Assembly: GCA_016716425.1 (NCBI GenBank)
Contig: JADJWJ010000020.1
Coordinates: 248,001-312,000, forward strand
Direction: 5' to 3'
DNA from: Betaproteobacteria bacterium
GTDB lineage: Bacteria > Pseudomonadota > Gammaproteobacteria > Burkholderiales > Casimicrobiaceae
Length of the DNA: 64,000 nt
Shown: piece after piece, positions 40,797-49,665 of the stretch
How the letters are laid out: each line of letters starts with the position of its first letter
Numbering within the stretch: the stretch's first letter is position 1
Notes under the pieces: model-generated
Seen by the model: the letters and a program-made list of their open reading frames with translations, nothing else
Databases searched by the model: none
Told to the model about the DNA's origin: nothing
Position numbers and translations under genes: made by a program

Positions 40797-40858
40797 ACAA
40801 AGAGACGCCGAGGCGCAGAGAAAAGCGTCGTTCCTCGGCGTCTCTGCGCCTCTTTGTG
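40797..40858. repeat. ACAAAGAG-type inverted repeat between ftsH and folP
   Basis: The left arm begins ACAAAGAG at 40798 and the right arm ends CTCTTTGTG at 40858. Between them each arm has the 8-base words ACGCCGAG and GCGCAGAG, but in swapped order, so pairing is staggered. The right arm shares CTCTTTGTG and CTCTGCG words with the carA-carB element. The GTG start of folP is the last three bases of this repeat. Confidence 0.75.
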
Positions 40859-41713
40859 AACGCATTGGGTGCACCGGCGTACCTGTCCTGCGGCCACCAC
40901 CGCCTCGACCTCACCCGTCCGCGGGTGATGGGGATCCTCAACGTTACGCCGGACTCGTTCGCCGACGGCGGCCGAGACTTCGACGTCGAGCGCGCGCTCG
41001 ACCACGCGCGGCGGATGGTCGCCGACGGCGCCGACCTGATCGACGTCGGCGGCGAGTCGACGCGGCCCGGCGCGAGCCTGGTGCCGGAGCGCGCGGAGCT
41101 GAGGCGCGTGCTGCCTCTGGTCGAGGCGCTGGCCGCGCAGAACATCCTCGTCAGCGTCGACACGTCGAAGCCCGCCGTCATGCGCGCCGTGCTTGCCGCG
41201 GGCGCCGGCCTGATCAACGACGTGCGCGCGCTGCAGGCGCGCGGCGCGCTGGAGGCGGTCGCGGGCAGCGGCTGCGGCGTGTGCCTGATGCACATGCAGG
41301 GCAAGCCGCGCACGATGCAGGCGAATCCGCGCTACGACGACGTCGTGCGCGAGGTCCGCGACTTCCTCGTCGCGCGCGCGCTGATCGCCGAGGGTGCGGG
41401 CATCGCCCGCGAGCGCATCGCGATCGACCCGGGCTTCGGCTTCGGCAAGACGATGGCGCATAATCTCGCCCTGCTGCGGTCGCTGCGTGCCCTCGCGGGC
41501 GCCGGATACCCGGTGCTGGCCGGGCTGTCGCGGAAGGCGACGATCGGCCAGATCACCGGCCGGGACGTCGGCGAGCGGATGGCGGGCAGCGTCGCGGCGG
41601 CGCTGGCGGCGGTCGCGCGCGGCGCGGCCATCGTCCGCGTGCACGACGTGCGCGAGACCGTCGACGCGCTGGCCGTCTGGCTCGCCGTCGAAGCCCGCGA
41701 ACTGCCCGGCTGA
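40856..41713 (+). CDS. folP: dihydropteroate synthase
   Basis: Joins p-aminobenzoate to 6-hydroxymethyl-dihydropterin pyrophosphate in folate synthesis; target of sulfonamides. The 285-residue protein has MGILNVTPDSFADGG, DVGGESTRPGA, LINDVRAL and DPGFGFGKT, all the pterin and phosphate loops. The GTG start lies at the very end of the palindromic repeat, so the element supplies the start codon. It is in the usual ftsH-folP-glmM order. Confidence 0.96.
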   Translation: MNALGAPAYLSCGHHRLDLTRPRVMGILNVTPDSFADGGRDFDVERALDHARRMVADGADLIDVGGESTRPGASLVPERAELRRVLPLVEALAAQNILVSVDTSKPAVMRAVLAAGAGLINDVRALQARGALEAVAGSGCGVCLMHMQGKPRTMQANPRYDDVVREVRDFLVARALIAEGAGIARERIAIDPGFGFGKTMAHNLALLRSLRALAGAGYPVLAGLSRKATIGQITGRDVGERMAGSVAAALAAVARGAAIVRVHDVRETVDALAVWLAVEARELPG

Positions 41714-41754
41714 AGTCCGCCCGCCCAACCCGCCCATCGACCCGCGCGAGACAG

Positions 41755-43119
41755 ATGCAGAGGAAGTACTTCGGAACGGACGGCATTCGCGGTCGCGTCG
41801 GCGAGGCGCCGATCACGCCCGAACTCGTCCTGAAGCTCGGCTGGGCCGCCGGACGCACGCTCGCGTCGGCGGAAGGCGCGCGCCGCGGCGACCGTCCGGG
41901 TGTGCTCATCGGCAAGGACACGCGCATCTCCGGCTACCTGCTGGAGGCCGCGCTGGAGTCCGGGCTGTCGGCGGCCGGCGTGGACGTCTATCTGTGCGGG
42001 CCGCTGCCCACCCCGGGCATCGCGTACCTGACGCGCGCGCTGCGGCTGTCCGCCGGCATCGTGATCAGCGCGTCGCACAACCCGTTCGACGACAACGGCA
42101 TCAAGTTCTTCTCGGCGGCCGGCACCAAGCTGCCGGACGACGTCGAGGCGGCCATCGAGCGCGGGATGGAGGCGCCGCTCGCCTGCGTACCTTCGGCCGA
42201 GCTGGGCAAGGCCTTCCGCGTCGCCGACGCGCCGGGCCGCTACGTCGAATTCTGCAAGAGCACGTTCCCGAACGAGCTCGACCTGCACGGCTGGCGCATC
42301 GTCGTCGACTGCGCGCACGGCGCCGCGTACCACGTCGCGCCGCCGGTGTTCCACGAGCTCGGCGCCGACGTGGTCACCGTGGGTGCCGCGCCCGACGGCC
42401 TCAACATCAACGCGGGCACCGGCGCGACCCACCCGCGGTTCCTCGCCGACCAGGTGCGCGAGCACGGCGCCGACGTCGGCATCGCGCTCGACGGCGACGG
42501 CGACCGCCTGGTGATGGCCGACCGGGAGGGGCGGCTCTACGACGGCGACCAGCTGCTGTACGTGATTGCCGCCGACTACCGGCGGCGGCGCGTCGCGAAC
42601 GAGGGCGTGGTCGGCACCGCGATGAGCAACCTGGGCTTCGAGCAGGCGCTCGCGCGCGCCGGCATCGCGCTCGCGCGCGCGAAGGTCGGCGACCGGTACG
42701 TGCTGGAGCAGATGCAGGCGAAGGGCTGGCTGCTGGGCGGTGAGAACTCAGGTCACATCATCTGCCTCGACAAGCACACGACCGGCGACGCGATCGTGGC
42801 CGCGCTCGCCGTGCTGCGCGCGCTGATCGAGCAGAGGGCAACGCTCGCGCAGGCGACGGCGGACGTCACGATGTTCCCGCAGCGGCTCATCAACGTCCCG
42901 GTACGCCGCGGCTGGGACTGGCACGCGAGCGATGCCGTGCAGCGCGCGGAGCGCGCGACGGTCGAGGCGCTGGGGGACGCGGGCCGCGTGCTGCTGCGGC
43001 CGTCCGGCACGGAGCCGGTGCTGCGGGTGATGGTCGAGGCGCGCGACGCGAACACGGCCGACGCGCACGCGCAGTCGCTCGCCGAAACGATCGCGAAGGC
43101 CGCGGGCACGCCGTTGTAA
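41755..43119 (+). CDS. glmM: phosphoglucosamine mutase
   Basis: Converts glucosamine 6-phosphate to glucosamine 1-phosphate for UDP-GlcNAc, feeding peptidoglycan and lipopolysaccharide. The 454-residue protein opens KYFGTDGIRGRVGEAPITPE, has the phosphoserine Ser107 in SASHNPFDDNGIKFF, the metal loop DGDGDR and the C-terminal phosphate loop RPSGTEPVLRVM. Length is right. It follows folP by 41 bp and is the last of the rlmE-ftsH-folP-glmM block. Confidence 0.97.
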   Translation: MQRKYFGTDGIRGRVGEAPITPELVLKLGWAAGRTLASAEGARRGDRPGVLIGKDTRISGYLLEAALESGLSAAGVDVYLCGPLPTPGIAYLTRALRLSAGIVISASHNPFDDNGIKFFSAAGTKLPDDVEAAIERGMEAPLACVPSAELGKAFRVADAPGRYVEFCKSTFPNELDLHGWRIVVDCAHGAAYHVAPPVFHELGADVVTVGAAPDGLNINAGTGATHPRFLADQVREHGADVGIALDGDGDRLVMADREGRLYDGDQLLYVIAADYRRRRVANEGVVGTAMSNLGFEQALARAGIALARAKVGDRYVLEQMQAKGWLLGGENSGHIICLDKHTTGDAIVAALAVLRALIEQRATLAQATADVTMFPQRLINVPVRRGWDWHASDAVQRAERATVEALGDAGRVLLRPSGTEPVLRVMVEARDANTADAHAQSLAETIAKAAGTPL

Positions 43120-43206
43120 TTCCGCCGCACGCCGGCGGGCCTGCTCGCCGGCTGGTGTTGACAGTGGCCCCCTCGGGCGGCGAACGTAACGGGGTGCGTA
43201 ACGCGC

Positions 43207-43224
43207 GCCGCCGCTGACGGCGGC
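43207..43224. terminator. GC hairpin between glmM and the dehydrogenase operon
   Basis: GCCGCCG, loop CTGA, CGGCGGC gives a perfect 7-bp stem about 30 nt before the next ATG. There is no T run. It may end glmM transcription or lie in the leader of the dehydrogenase genes. The 134-bp gap contains a lone TTGACA at 43158 but no matching -10. Confidence 0.3.
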
Positions 43225-43253
43225 GGCCCGGCGCGACGCCGCGAGGAGCGACC

Positions 43254-43748
43254 ATGCCCGCCATAGATCTGCCGACACCGCCCGAAGCCATGCCGCGCCG
43301 GGACCTCATCAAGGGACTGGCCGCGCTGCTCGCGTGGGGCTGCGCGCCGGCGGCACGCGCACAGGGTGCCGCCGCGCCGTTGCCGCCCGCGCGCTTCTCG
43401 GCGCTGTCGACCACGCTCACCGGCTACGCGTACGATCCGGCGCTCGCGGCGCGCATGCTGGCGGCGCTGACCGCCGCAGTCGGCGCCGACGCGCTCGCGA
43501 AAATCGCGACCCTCGCCGCCGTGACCGCACCGGCGCAACTGCAGGCGGAATTGACGATCGCCGGCGTCGACCGCGCGGCGGCCACGGTCGTCGCCGCGCT
43601 GATGTCGGGTGTCGTCGACACGCCGAAAGGGCCGGTCGTCCTCGCGTACGACGACGCGCTGGCGTGGCGGGCGGTGCCGTGGACGAAGCCCAACGCCGTG
43701 TGCGGCGGGCAGGTCGACTACTGGGCGAGCGCGCCCGGGAAGAGGTAA
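43254..43748 (+). CDS. FAD-dehydrogenase small (gamma) subunit, Tat-exported
   Basis: A 164-residue protein of the sugar/sorbitol dehydrogenase small-subunit family. It opens with a twin-arginine signal (MPRRDLIKGLAALLAWGCAP, from an internal Met; the annotated start is 10 residues earlier). A helical domain follows, ending LAWRAVPWTKPNAVCGGQVDYW. In the Burkholderia cepacia glucose dehydrogenase the corresponding subunit escorts the catalytic subunit through the Tat pathway. It ends 3 nt before the GMC oxidoreductase, so the pair is translated together. Confidence 0.83.
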   Translation: MPAIDLPTPPEAMPRRDLIKGLAALLAWGCAPAARAQGAAAPLPPARFSALSTTLTGYAYDPALAARMLAALTAAVGADALAKIATLAAVTAPAQLQAELTIAGVDRAAATVVAALMSGVVDTPKGPVVLAYDDALAWRAVPWTKPNAVCGGQVDYWASAPGKR

Positions 43749-43751
43749 GCG

Positions 43752-45371
43752 ATGGCCGACATCCTGACCGCGGACGTCGTCATCGTCGGCTCCGGCGTGG
43801 CCGGCGCGATCACCGGCTATTCGCTCGCGCGCGCCGGCGCGAAGGTGCTCATCCTCGAAGCCGGCCCGCGCGTCGACCGCGCCAAGGCGGTCGTGCAGTT
43901 CCGCAACTCGCCGACGAAGGGACCGAACTCGCCGTATCCGGCGAACCCGAAGGTCCCGCAGCCCGACCCCGACGACATCGGCTCGTACTACGTGCAGGCG
44001 GGGCCGGTGACGTTCAACGGCCTGCAGGCGCGGGTGGTGGGCGGCACGACATGGCACTGGGGCGGCCTCACGCTGCGTTACCGGCCCAACGACTTCCGGC
44101 TGAAGTCGAAGTTCGGCGTGGGCGTGGACTGGCCGCTGTCGTACGACGACCTCGAGCCGTGGTACGGCGAGGCCGAGCGCGAAATCGGCGTCTGCGGGCC
44201 GCCCGACTACGACTGGGGCTCGCCGCGCTCGACGCCGTACCCGATGCCGCCGATTGCGCCGACGTACCTCGACACGGTGATCGGCGCCGCGTGCGCGGGC
44301 GTGGGCCTCACGATGGCGCCGTTCCCGCACGGGCGCAACTCGGTCGGCCGGGACGGGCGCCCGCCGTGCTGCGGCAACGCGTCGTGCGTGCCGATCTGCC
44401 CGATCGGCGCCAAGTACGACGCGTCGGTGCACGTTGCCAAGGCGGAAGCCGCGGGCGCGCGCGTGGTGCCGCTCGCGATCGCGCACGAGATCGTCGTCGG
44501 CGCCGACCGCAAGGTCACGGCCATCCGCTTCAAGCGGCCCGACGGCAGCGTGCACGAGGCGCGGGGCAAGGTCTTCGTCGTCGCCGCGCACGCGATCGAG
44601 ACGCCGAAGCTCCTGCTGATGTCGCGCGTGCCCGGCAGCGGCCTCGCCGTGGCCAACAGCAGCGACCAGGTCGGCCGCAACCTCATGACCCAGCTCGACG
44701 CGGGCATGATCGGCCTCACGCGCGAGAAGCTCTGGCCGTACCGGGGGCCGGTCGAGACTTCGGGCATCCGCGAGTTGCGCGACGGCGACTTCCGCGGCAT
44801 GCACGGCGCGTCGGGCACGTCGCCGTCGAACGAGGGCTGGGTCCGTGCGCTCGGCCCGATGAAGCTCGCGCAGCGCTTCGCCGCGCAGGGACTCACCGGC
44901 GGCGCGCTGGCCGCCGCGATCAGCGACCACATGGCGCGCGAACTGGCGATCGGGCCGTCGGTGGAGGTGCTGCCGAACCCGAACAACCGGGTGACGCTGG
45001 CGCAGGGCCGCCCGGACCCGCTCGGCCTGCCGCGCCCGCGCATCTGGTTCAACTGGGGCACGTACGAGCAGGAAGGCATGAAGGTCGCCATGGAGTACGT
45101 GCTGGGACTCATGAACGCGCTCGGCGCGACCGACGTGCAACGCCTGGGACCGGTGACCGACGGTGCGGTGATGGGCGGCACCTGCCGGATGGGCGACGAT
45201 GCGCGCACGTCCGTGGTCGACCGCAACCTGCGCGCGCACGACCACCCGAACCTCTACGTCGTCGGCTCCGCGACGTTTCCGACGATCACCGCGTCTCCGC
45301 CGACGCTGACCATCGCCGCGTTCGCGCTGCGTGCCGGCCTCGCGATCCGCCGCGACCTCGGCGGCGCCTGA
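43752..45371 (+). CDS. GMC-family FAD dehydrogenase with Fe-S cysteine motif
   Basis: Catalytic 539-residue FAD enzyme of the glucose/sorbitol/gluconate dehydrogenase group. It has the FAD fold IVGSGVAGAITGYSLARAG at the N-terminus, GGTTWHWGG, and the C-terminal SATFPTITASPPTLTIAAF. Cys206, Cys207, Cys212 and Cys216 (C-C-x4-C-x3-C) match the [3Fe-4S] motif of B. cepacia FAD-glucose dehydrogenase. It has no signal of its own and would be carried to the periplasm by the small subunit. Substrate is an alcohol or sugar; which one is not visible. Confidence 0.87.
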   Translation: MADILTADVVIVGSGVAGAITGYSLARAGAKVLILEAGPRVDRAKAVVQFRNSPTKGPNSPYPANPKVPQPDPDDIGSYYVQAGPVTFNGLQARVVGGTTWHWGGLTLRYRPNDFRLKSKFGVGVDWPLSYDDLEPWYGEAEREIGVCGPPDYDWGSPRSTPYPMPPIAPTYLDTVIGAACAGVGLTMAPFPHGRNSVGRDGRPPCCGNASCVPICPIGAKYDASVHVAKAEAAGARVVPLAIAHEIVVGADRKVTAIRFKRPDGSVHEARGKVFVVAAHAIETPKLLLMSRVPGSGLAVANSSDQVGRNLMTQLDAGMIGLTREKLWPYRGPVETSGIRELRDGDFRGMHGASGTSPSNEGWVRALGPMKLAQRFAAQGLTGGALAAAISDHMARELAIGPSVEVLPNPNNRVTLAQGRPDPLGLPRPRIWFNWGTYEQEGMKVAMEYVLGLMNALGATDVQRLGPVTDGAVMGGTCRMGDDARTSVVDRNLRAHDHPNLYVVGSATFPTITASPPTLTIAAFALRAGLAIRRDLGGA

Positions 45372-45491
45372 CCGCGCGTCGCTCCGCCCCGGGGTGCGAC
45401 AAACTGCCGCATGGCGGGCACGCGTGTGTGCGCGCAGAATAATGGGCGGAGCGCGGCACCGACCGCGCGGCCAGGACGAGGGGAGACTCGC

Positions 45492-46688
45492 ATGCGAATG
45501 TACCGTGCATTGGCACTGGCTGCCGCGCTGGGTGTGCTCGCGGCCGGCTGCACCACCGATCCGAAGCTGGCCGCGCCGAAGGCGACGTTCGTCGGCTCCG
45601 AGAAGTGCGGCGGTTGCCACGTCGCCGAATTCCGGACGTGGAAGGACTCGCTGCACGCGAAGATGATCCGCACGCCGCGCGAGGCGCTGCTGAAGGACGC
45701 CGGCGACAACTGGGCGAAGGACGGCAAGGGCAACGCCGGACCGACCAAGGGCAACATCGACGGCAAGGCGGCGGCGATGGCCGACGTCGTCTACGTCGTG
45801 GGCTCGCGGTGGAAGCAGCGGTATCTGGTGAAGAACCCGGCGACCGGCAACCTGCAGTTCATGGACAAGCAGTGGAACACCGTCCACCGGCAGTGGGAGC
45901 CGTACGGGCAGAAGAACGACTGGGAGACCCAGTGCGCGACGTGCCACGCGACCGGCTACCGGATCACGTCGTACGACCCGGCCAACCCGGCCACGCAGAA
46001 GGTCGCGATGTCCGAGCACAACACCGGCTGCGAGTCCTGCCACGGCCCGGGCAGCGACCACGCGGCCAACCTCGGCAAGCGGCCGATGTTCAACCCGGCC
46101 AAGGCGACCAAGGAACAGTCGTCGCTCGTCTGCGGCTACTGCCACGTCCGGAAGGAGAACTACAACTTCAAGACGGCGCAGAACCATCCGCGCGAGGACC
46201 AGCCGCACCCGGTGCTCGGCGAGAGCTACAAGGCGGGGCAGGACGACTGGCGCACCTGGTACCCGGACAAGATGCTGATCCCGGGCGTACTGCCGGGCCA
46301 GCCGGTGTCGAAGAACTACCCGAACACCGACCTCAACAATGCGTTCTTCCTCGACGACAAGGCGCAGAAGTGGGGCAGCCACGACGCGCGCAAGCACCAC
46401 GAGGAGTACCAGGAGTACCTCCAGTCGTCCCACTACAAGAACAACCTGCTCTCGTGCAGCGACTGCCACTCGCCGCACGCGGTCCCCGGCAAGGCGGCGA
46501 TCGAACCGATGAAGACCTGCGCGGGCTGCCACGGCAACGCGTACGACCCGAACAAGATCATGCCGGGGCTCGCGTCGACCGCGCAGAACCTGTTCGTGCG
46601 CTCGCACACGTTCAACAAGAACCAGGACCGACCGGGCGGCCCGACGGCCACGAACAAGGCGGAACCGGCGCACTACTACGCGAAGTAG
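45492..46688 (+). CDS. hexaheme cytochrome c lipoprotein
   Basis: A 398-residue lipoprotein (lipobox LAAGC about residue 20) with six heme-binding CxxCH sites: CGGCH, CATCH, CESCH, CGYCH, CSDCH and CAGCH. This layout resembles the cytochrome c554/NapC-related multiheme proteins rather than the triheme cytochrome subunit of FAD dehydrogenases. It begins 120 bp after the GMC gene on the same strand and ends in a terminator. It is probably the electron acceptor of that dehydrogenase, or an independent periplasmic electron carrier. An upstream in-frame ATG would break the signal peptide. Confidence 0.87.
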   Translation: MRMYRALALAAALGVLAAGCTTDPKLAAPKATFVGSEKCGGCHVAEFRTWKDSLHAKMIRTPREALLKDAGDNWAKDGKGNAGPTKGNIDGKAAAMADVVYVVGSRWKQRYLVKNPATGNLQFMDKQWNTVHRQWEPYGQKNDWETQCATCHATGYRITSYDPANPATQKVAMSEHNTGCESCHGPGSDHAANLGKRPMFNPAKATKEQSSLVCGYCHVRKENYNFKTAQNHPREDQPHPVLGESYKAGQDDWRTWYPDKMLIPGVLPGQPVSKNYPNTDLNNAFFLDDKAQKWGSHDARKHHEEYQEYLQSSHYKNNLLSCSDCHSPHAVPGKAAIEPMKTCAGCHGNAYDPNKIMPGLASTAQNLFVRSHTFNKNQDRPGGPTATNKAEPAHYYAK

Positions 46689-46732
46689 CGTAGCGGGCGA
46701 TCGGGGCCGAAGCCCGACGCCGTCCGAGCGCG

Positions 46733-46768
46733 AAGGCGGCGACCCGCAAGGGCGCCGCCTTTCGTTTG
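46733..46768 (+). terminator. terminator after the cytochrome gene
   Basis: AAGGCGGCG, an 11-nt loop, CGCCGCCTT (9-bp stem) followed by TCGTTTG. It lies 45 nt past the cytochrome stop and before the relA promoter, with a short but real T-rich end. Confidence 0.65.
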
Positions 46769-46807
46769 CGGGCCCTCGCGGCGACACGGGCGGGGCCGCG
46801 CCGTGCG

Positions 46808-46813
46808 TATAAT
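46808..46813 (+). promoter_or_regulatory. relA -10 box
   Basis: A consensus TATAAT ends 6 bp before the relA ATG, so transcription should start at or beside the start codon. No -35 match or ribosome-binding site is seen. Confidence 0.5.
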
Positions 46814-46819
46814 TTCCCG

Positions 46820-49033
46820 ATGGTCGCCGTACTGCACGTCGCGCCGCGCACGGCCGCGCCCGAGGCCGTCGCCGCGTGGCTCGCGGCGCTGGCGCACGAC
46901 TACTCGGCCGACGAGCGCGCGTCGTTCGCCGCGGCGTTCGACTACGCGCGGGGGCGTACCGGCGACGCCGCGATGGCCGACGGCGAGGCCGCGCTCGACC
47001 GCGCACTCGGCGCGGCGACGATCCTCACCGGGCTCAAGCTCGACGCCGACTCGATCCGCGGCGCGCTGCTGATCGGGTTGCCGGTCGCCGGCGCGTTCGA
47101 CGCGGAGGACGTACGCGCGCGCTTCGGCGCCGACGTCGCCACGCTCGTCGCCGGCGTGGCACGCATGGGCGACATCCGCGCGGCCGCCGGCACCGGCGAC
47201 AAGGACGAGCGTGCGGCGCAGGCGGAGAACCTGCGCAAGATGCTGCTGGCGATGGTCGAAGACATCCGCGTGGTCCTGATCAAGCTGGCCGAGCGCACGC
47301 AGGCGCTGCGCACGCTGATGGGGGGCGACCCGGCGCTGCGCGCGCGGACGGCGCGCGAGGTGCAGGATCTCTTCGCGCCGCTCGCCAACCGCCTCGGCGT
47401 CTGGCAGCTGAAGTGGGAACTGGAAGACCTCTCGCTGCGCGCGCTCGAGCCCGCGACGTACAAGGCGATCGCGCAGATGCTCGACGAGCGGCGCCTCGAC
47501 CGCGAGCGCTACATCCGCGACGTCGTCGCCACGCTGAAGCAGGAACTGAAGGCGGCCGGCATCGCGGCCGAGGTCACCGGGCGGCCGAAGCACATCTACA
47601 GCATCTACGACAAGATGCGGCGCAAGCAGGCGGGGATCGAGTCGTTGTACGACATCCGCGCCGTGCGCATCCTCGTCGACTCGGTGCGCGACTGCTACAC
47701 GGCGCTGGGGCTCGTCCACCACCTGTGGACGCCGCTCGCGCGCGAGTTCGACGACTACATCGCGAAGCCGAAGGCCAACAACTACCGCTCTTTGCACACG
47801 GCGGTGACCGGCCCCGAGGGCAAGTCGCTCGAGGTGCAGATCCGCACGTGGGAGATGCACCAGCACTCCGAGTACGGCGTCGCGTCGCACTGGCGCTACA
47901 AGGAGGGCGGCGGGCGCGGCGTCCGGCACGACCCGACGTTCGACGAGAAGATCGCGTGGCTGCGGCAGGTGCTCGACTGGAAGGACGCGGTGGCCGACTC
48001 CGGCGACTGGCTGTCGGCGTTCAAGGAGAGCCTGTTCACCGACTCGATCTATGTGCTGACGCCGCAGGGCAAGGTGATCGACCTGCCGCGCGGCGCCACA
48101 CCGGTCGACTTCGCGTACTCCGTCCACACCGGCCTCGGCCACCGCTGCCGCGGCGCGAAGGTCGACGGGCAGATGGTGCCGCTCAACTACCGTCTCGCCA
48201 ACGGCCAGCAGGTCGAGATCGTCGCGGCGAAGCAGGGCGGGCCGTCGCGCGACTGGCTGAACGCCGAACTGGGCTACGTGCACAGCAACCGCGCGCGCGC
48301 CAAGGTGCGCCAGTGGTTCAAGGCGCAGCAGCACGAGGCGACCGTCGCGCAGGGGCGTGCACTGGTCGAGCGCGAGCTCTCGCGGCTCGGCCAGACCGCG
48401 CTCAAGCTCGACGCGGTCGCGGCCAAGGCGGGCTTCGACAAGGCCGACGACTTCTTCGCGGCGTTCGCGCGCGACGACATCAACTCGCGGCAGGTGCAGA
48501 CGGCGATCCTCGCGGTCGCACAGCCGGAGGCGGCGCACGCACAGACCGCGGAGCCGGAGGTCGCCACGCGGCAGAGCAAGGCGGCCGGCGCGGGAGGCGG
48601 CATCCTCGTCGTCGGCGTCGACCGGCTGCTGACCGGCCTCGCGCGCTGCTGCAAGCCGGCCCCGCCGGACCCGATCGTCGGCTTCGTCACCCGCGGCAAG
48701 GGCGTCACGATCCACCGCGCCGCGTGCAGCAACGTGACGCGGATGCGCGCCGCGCAGCCGGAGCGGCTGATCGCCGCCGACTGGGGCGTGCCGCGCGACG
48801 AGGTGTTCCCGGTCGACATCGTCGTCGAGGCGATGGACCGGCAGGGTCTGCTGCGCGACATCTCGGAGGTCCTGTCGCGCGAAAAGATCAACGTCACCGC
48901 CGCCAACACGCTGACGCGGAACTTCCACGTGCGCATGGCGTTCACGATCGAGGTGAAGAGCCTCGACGTGCTGAAGCGCGCGCTGGCGCTCGTGCGCGAC
49001 GTCAAGGGCGTGCTGGCGGCGGGGCGGCGGTAG
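46820..49033 (+). CDS. relA: (p)ppGpp synthetase RelA
   Basis: Ribosome-associated synthetase of the stringent-response alarmone. The 737 residues contain a degenerate N-terminal hydrolase domain lacking the HDxxED motif, a synthetase domain with GRPKHIYSIYDKMRRK and the RelA-specific EFDD in AREFDDYIAKP (SpoT has RxKD), then TGS (SIYVLTPQGKVIDLPRGATP), a helical/zinc-finger part (RCCKPAPPDPIVGF) and a C-terminal ACT domain (MDRQGLLRDISEVLSREKIN). Start MVAVLHVAPRTAAPE is at the ATG next to a TATAAT box; a longer frame upstream is unlikely. Confidence 0.95.
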   Translation: MVAVLHVAPRTAAPEAVAAWLAALAHDYSADERASFAAAFDYARGRTGDAAMADGEAALDRALGAATILTGLKLDADSIRGALLIGLPVAGAFDAEDVRARFGADVATLVAGVARMGDIRAAAGTGDKDERAAQAENLRKMLLAMVEDIRVVLIKLAERTQALRTLMGGDPALRARTAREVQDLFAPLANRLGVWQLKWELEDLSLRALEPATYKAIAQMLDERRLDRERYIRDVVATLKQELKAAGIAAEVTGRPKHIYSIYDKMRRKQAGIESLYDIRAVRILVDSVRDCYTALGLVHHLWTPLAREFDDYIAKPKANNYRSLHTAVTGPEGKSLEVQIRTWEMHQHSEYGVASHWRYKEGGGRGVRHDPTFDEKIAWLRQVLDWKDAVADSGDWLSAFKESLFTDSIYVLTPQGKVIDLPRGATPVDFAYSVHTGLGHRCRGAKVDGQMVPLNYRLANGQQVEIVAAKQGGPSRDWLNAELGYVHSNRARAKVRQWFKAQQHEATVAQGRALVERELSRLGQTALKLDAVAAKAGFDKADDFFAAFARDDINSRQVQTAILAVAQPEAAHAQTAEPEVATRQSKAAGAGGGILVVGVDRLLTGLARCCKPAPPDPIVGFVTRGKGVTIHRAACSNVTRMRAAQPERLIAADWGVPRDEVFPVDIVVEAMDRQGLLRDISEVLSREKINVTAANTLTRNFHVRMAFTIEVKSLDVLKRALALVRDVKGVLAAGRR

Positions 49034-49069
49034 CCTGCTCCCGGGTCGCCCAACGAACCCTGTTCCCCG

Positions 49070-49160
49070 GTGTCATCCCGAGCGCAGCGAGGGATCTGCA
49101 TGGTGCTTGGCACGCCGATTCACCGCAACAGCCGATCCCGCGCTGTGCTCGGGATGACAC
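49070..49160. repeat. GTGTCATCCCGAGC inverted repeat after relA
   Basis: GTGTCATCCCGAGC (49070-49083) pairs exactly with GCTCGGGATGACAC (49147-49160). The inner parts are related too (GAGGGATC versus GATCCCGCGC). No gene lies in this 205-bp gap. The half element at 3954-3987 belongs to the same family. Comparable elements giving a translated CHPERSEG-like phrase are widespread in other phyla. Confidence 0.7.
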
Positions 49161-49238
49161 CGTGCGGGGACCGTGTAGTGGCCCGCCGCCCGCTGCATCG
49201 CGGAGGCGATGCAGGCGTCGCGACAGCCGGCTGGCGGT

Positions 49239-49649
49239 TCACCGCGTCCGCGGAATCCTCTGGAGCGCTGCGACGAGCTCGCCGACCGTCAGCGCCTCGA
49301 GGTTCGGCGGCAGCTTCGGATAGCGCTTCACGATCCAGTCCTCGAACGTCGCGCGCTGGTGGAAGCCCGCGTGCGGGCTCATGTCCCACAGCGCGGGCAG
49401 CACGTCCTCGAGCCGCAGCCGGCCGGGGTCGAGGCCGAGCGCCTCTCCCAGCGCACGCAGCACGTCGCGCGTCGTCGCCGGGTCGAGCTGCAGCGCGTGC
49501 TCGGCGTACTCGGTGCGGATCGCGTCGAGATCCATGACCGGCCGCGACTCGATCTCGCGGCGCAGCGGGGCGATGCGCCCGCGCGCCCAGGCGAACGCCA
49601 GCGCCAGCGCAACGGCCAGCGCGAACGCGAGCGTGCCGAGCGCGATCAC
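49239..49649 (-). CDS. hypothetical membrane-anchored protein
   Basis: A 136-residue protein not recognised by family. It starts at GTG 49649 with one N-terminal membrane segment (LGTLAFALAVALALAFAWA), then a soluble helical domain including LDAIRTEYAEHALQLDPATT, ALGEALGLDPGRLRLEDVLP and ALTVGELVAALQRI. The spacing of acidic helices and the final VGELVAAL are faintly like a carrier-protein fold, but no serine motif is present. It lies 16 bp downstream of the VOC gene on the same strand. Confidence 0.6.
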   Translation of the reverse strand: MIALGTLAFALAVALALAFAWARGRIAPLRREIESRPVMDLDAIRTEYAEHALQLDPATTRDVLRALGEALGLDPGRLRLEDVLPALWDMSPHAGFHQRATFEDWIVKRYPKLPPNLEALTVGELVAALQRIPRTR

Positions 49650-49665
49650 GCGCCCCCGCGGCGCG

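Noticed and set aside
43158..43192. TTGACA followed by TAACGG as a promoter of the dehydrogenase operon.
   Set aside because: The spacer would be 23 bp, too long for sigma-70, and the -10 match is poor.
46820..49033. SpoT rather than RelA.
   Set aside because: The HDxxED hydrolase motif is missing and the synthetase has EFDD, the RelA form.
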